Positions 15,129 through 15,196 of a stretch of 15,196 nt of DNA are shown in pieces. Numbering within the stretch: position 1 is the first letter of the stretch; every line of letters begins with the position of its first letter. The translations under genes were made by a program, and so were the position numbers. Location of the stretch: positions 1 to 15,196 of the forward strand of contig CANQTJ010000025.1 of assembly GCA_947626705.1 (NCBI GenBank), read 5' to 3'. The stretch comes from an uncultured Clostridia bacterium (GTDB lineage: Bacteria > Bacillota > Clostridia > TANB77 > CAG-508). The notes beneath the pieces were generated by a model that saw only the letters and a program-made list of their open reading frames with translations, was not told the DNA's origin and ran no database searches.

Positions 15129-15196
15129 ATGAAAAAGAAAATAAATTTATTTTTGTCAAATAAAAAAATGCAGATAGTATTACTTTTAATTATACT
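15129..15196 (+). CDS. Glycine-rich surface protein array copy 3, 5' end only
   Basis: Starts MKKKINLFLSNKKMQIVLLL and runs off the window. Its 68 visible bases appear identical to the start of copy 2, and the promoter, leader and ribosome site match too. Whether the full gene is intact, or carries CGG frameshifts like copy 1, cannot be seen. Confidence 0.85.
   Translation, partial: MKKKINLFLSNKKMQIVLLLII

Larger units (their letters stand above)
11003..15196 (+). repeat. Tandem gene array: repeat unit of about 2 kb (promoter, glycine-rich gene, terminator)
   Basis: Two complete units and the start of a third lie head to tail. Start codons at 11078, 13122 and 15129 are spaced 2044 and 2007 nt. 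Promoter, leader and terminator stem are retained in each unit. The junction sequences 12937-13121 and 14943-15128 are nearly identical. Confidence 0.92.

Overview
The window is very AT-rich, uses AGA as its main arginine codon, and carries genes typical of low-GC Gram-positive bacteria. These are a ClpE-type unfoldase, PgsA, membrane-anchored HtrA, a BofC-like domain, Clostridial hydrophobic-W (ChW) repeats and a class-III-type pilin leader. Together they point to an anaerobic clostridial Firmicute, possibly an uncultured gut lineage. The lineage is an inference from gene content; no rRNA is present.

Layout. (1) nt 2-1586: the 3' part of comEC, the DNA-uptake channel. It reads intact only if one +1 frameshift at nt 1502 is allowed. 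(2) nt 1605-2361: a monocistronic pilin-leader protein with its own promoter and terminator. (3) nt 2449-5088: a secreted ChW/cysteine-repeat protein followed by a membrane-anchored BofC-like protein. (4) nt 5189-8318, minus strand: clpE-like then pgsA. (5) nt 8329-9364: a divergently transcribed membrane-anchored protein with an RsiV/DUF3298-like region; its -35 box and that of clpE form the two arms of one palindrome. (6) nt 9480-9606: a near-perfect palindromic REPIN/MITE-like repeat directly behind htrA. (7) nt 9615-10961, minus strand: htrA, with a tandem TTCACA-N5-TTCACA box upstream. (8) nt 11003-15196: a tandem array of at least three paralogous membrane-anchored glycine-rich surface proteins. 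Each has its own near-identical promoter, and the two complete copies each have a terminator. The third copy runs off the window.

The most striking signal is a recoding pattern. The window has three +1 frameshifts, one in comEC and two in the first glycine-rich gene. At all three the frame breaks at an in-frame CGG codon followed by A, and resumes if C is skipped and GGA is read as Gly. By eye, in roughly 4,400 codons on both strands, CGG occurs in frame nowhere else. CGU and CGA are used as ordinary Arg codons. Downstream of each site the protein continues without further damage. This fits an unassigned or starved CGG codon that triggers +1 frameshifting (or CGGA quadruplet decoding). The main rival explanation is a systematic sequencing artefact or recent lesions.

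Functionally the window mixes envelope protein quality control (HtrA, ClpE), lipid synthesis (PgsA), DNA uptake (ComEC) and a rapidly duplicating set of cell-surface proteins.
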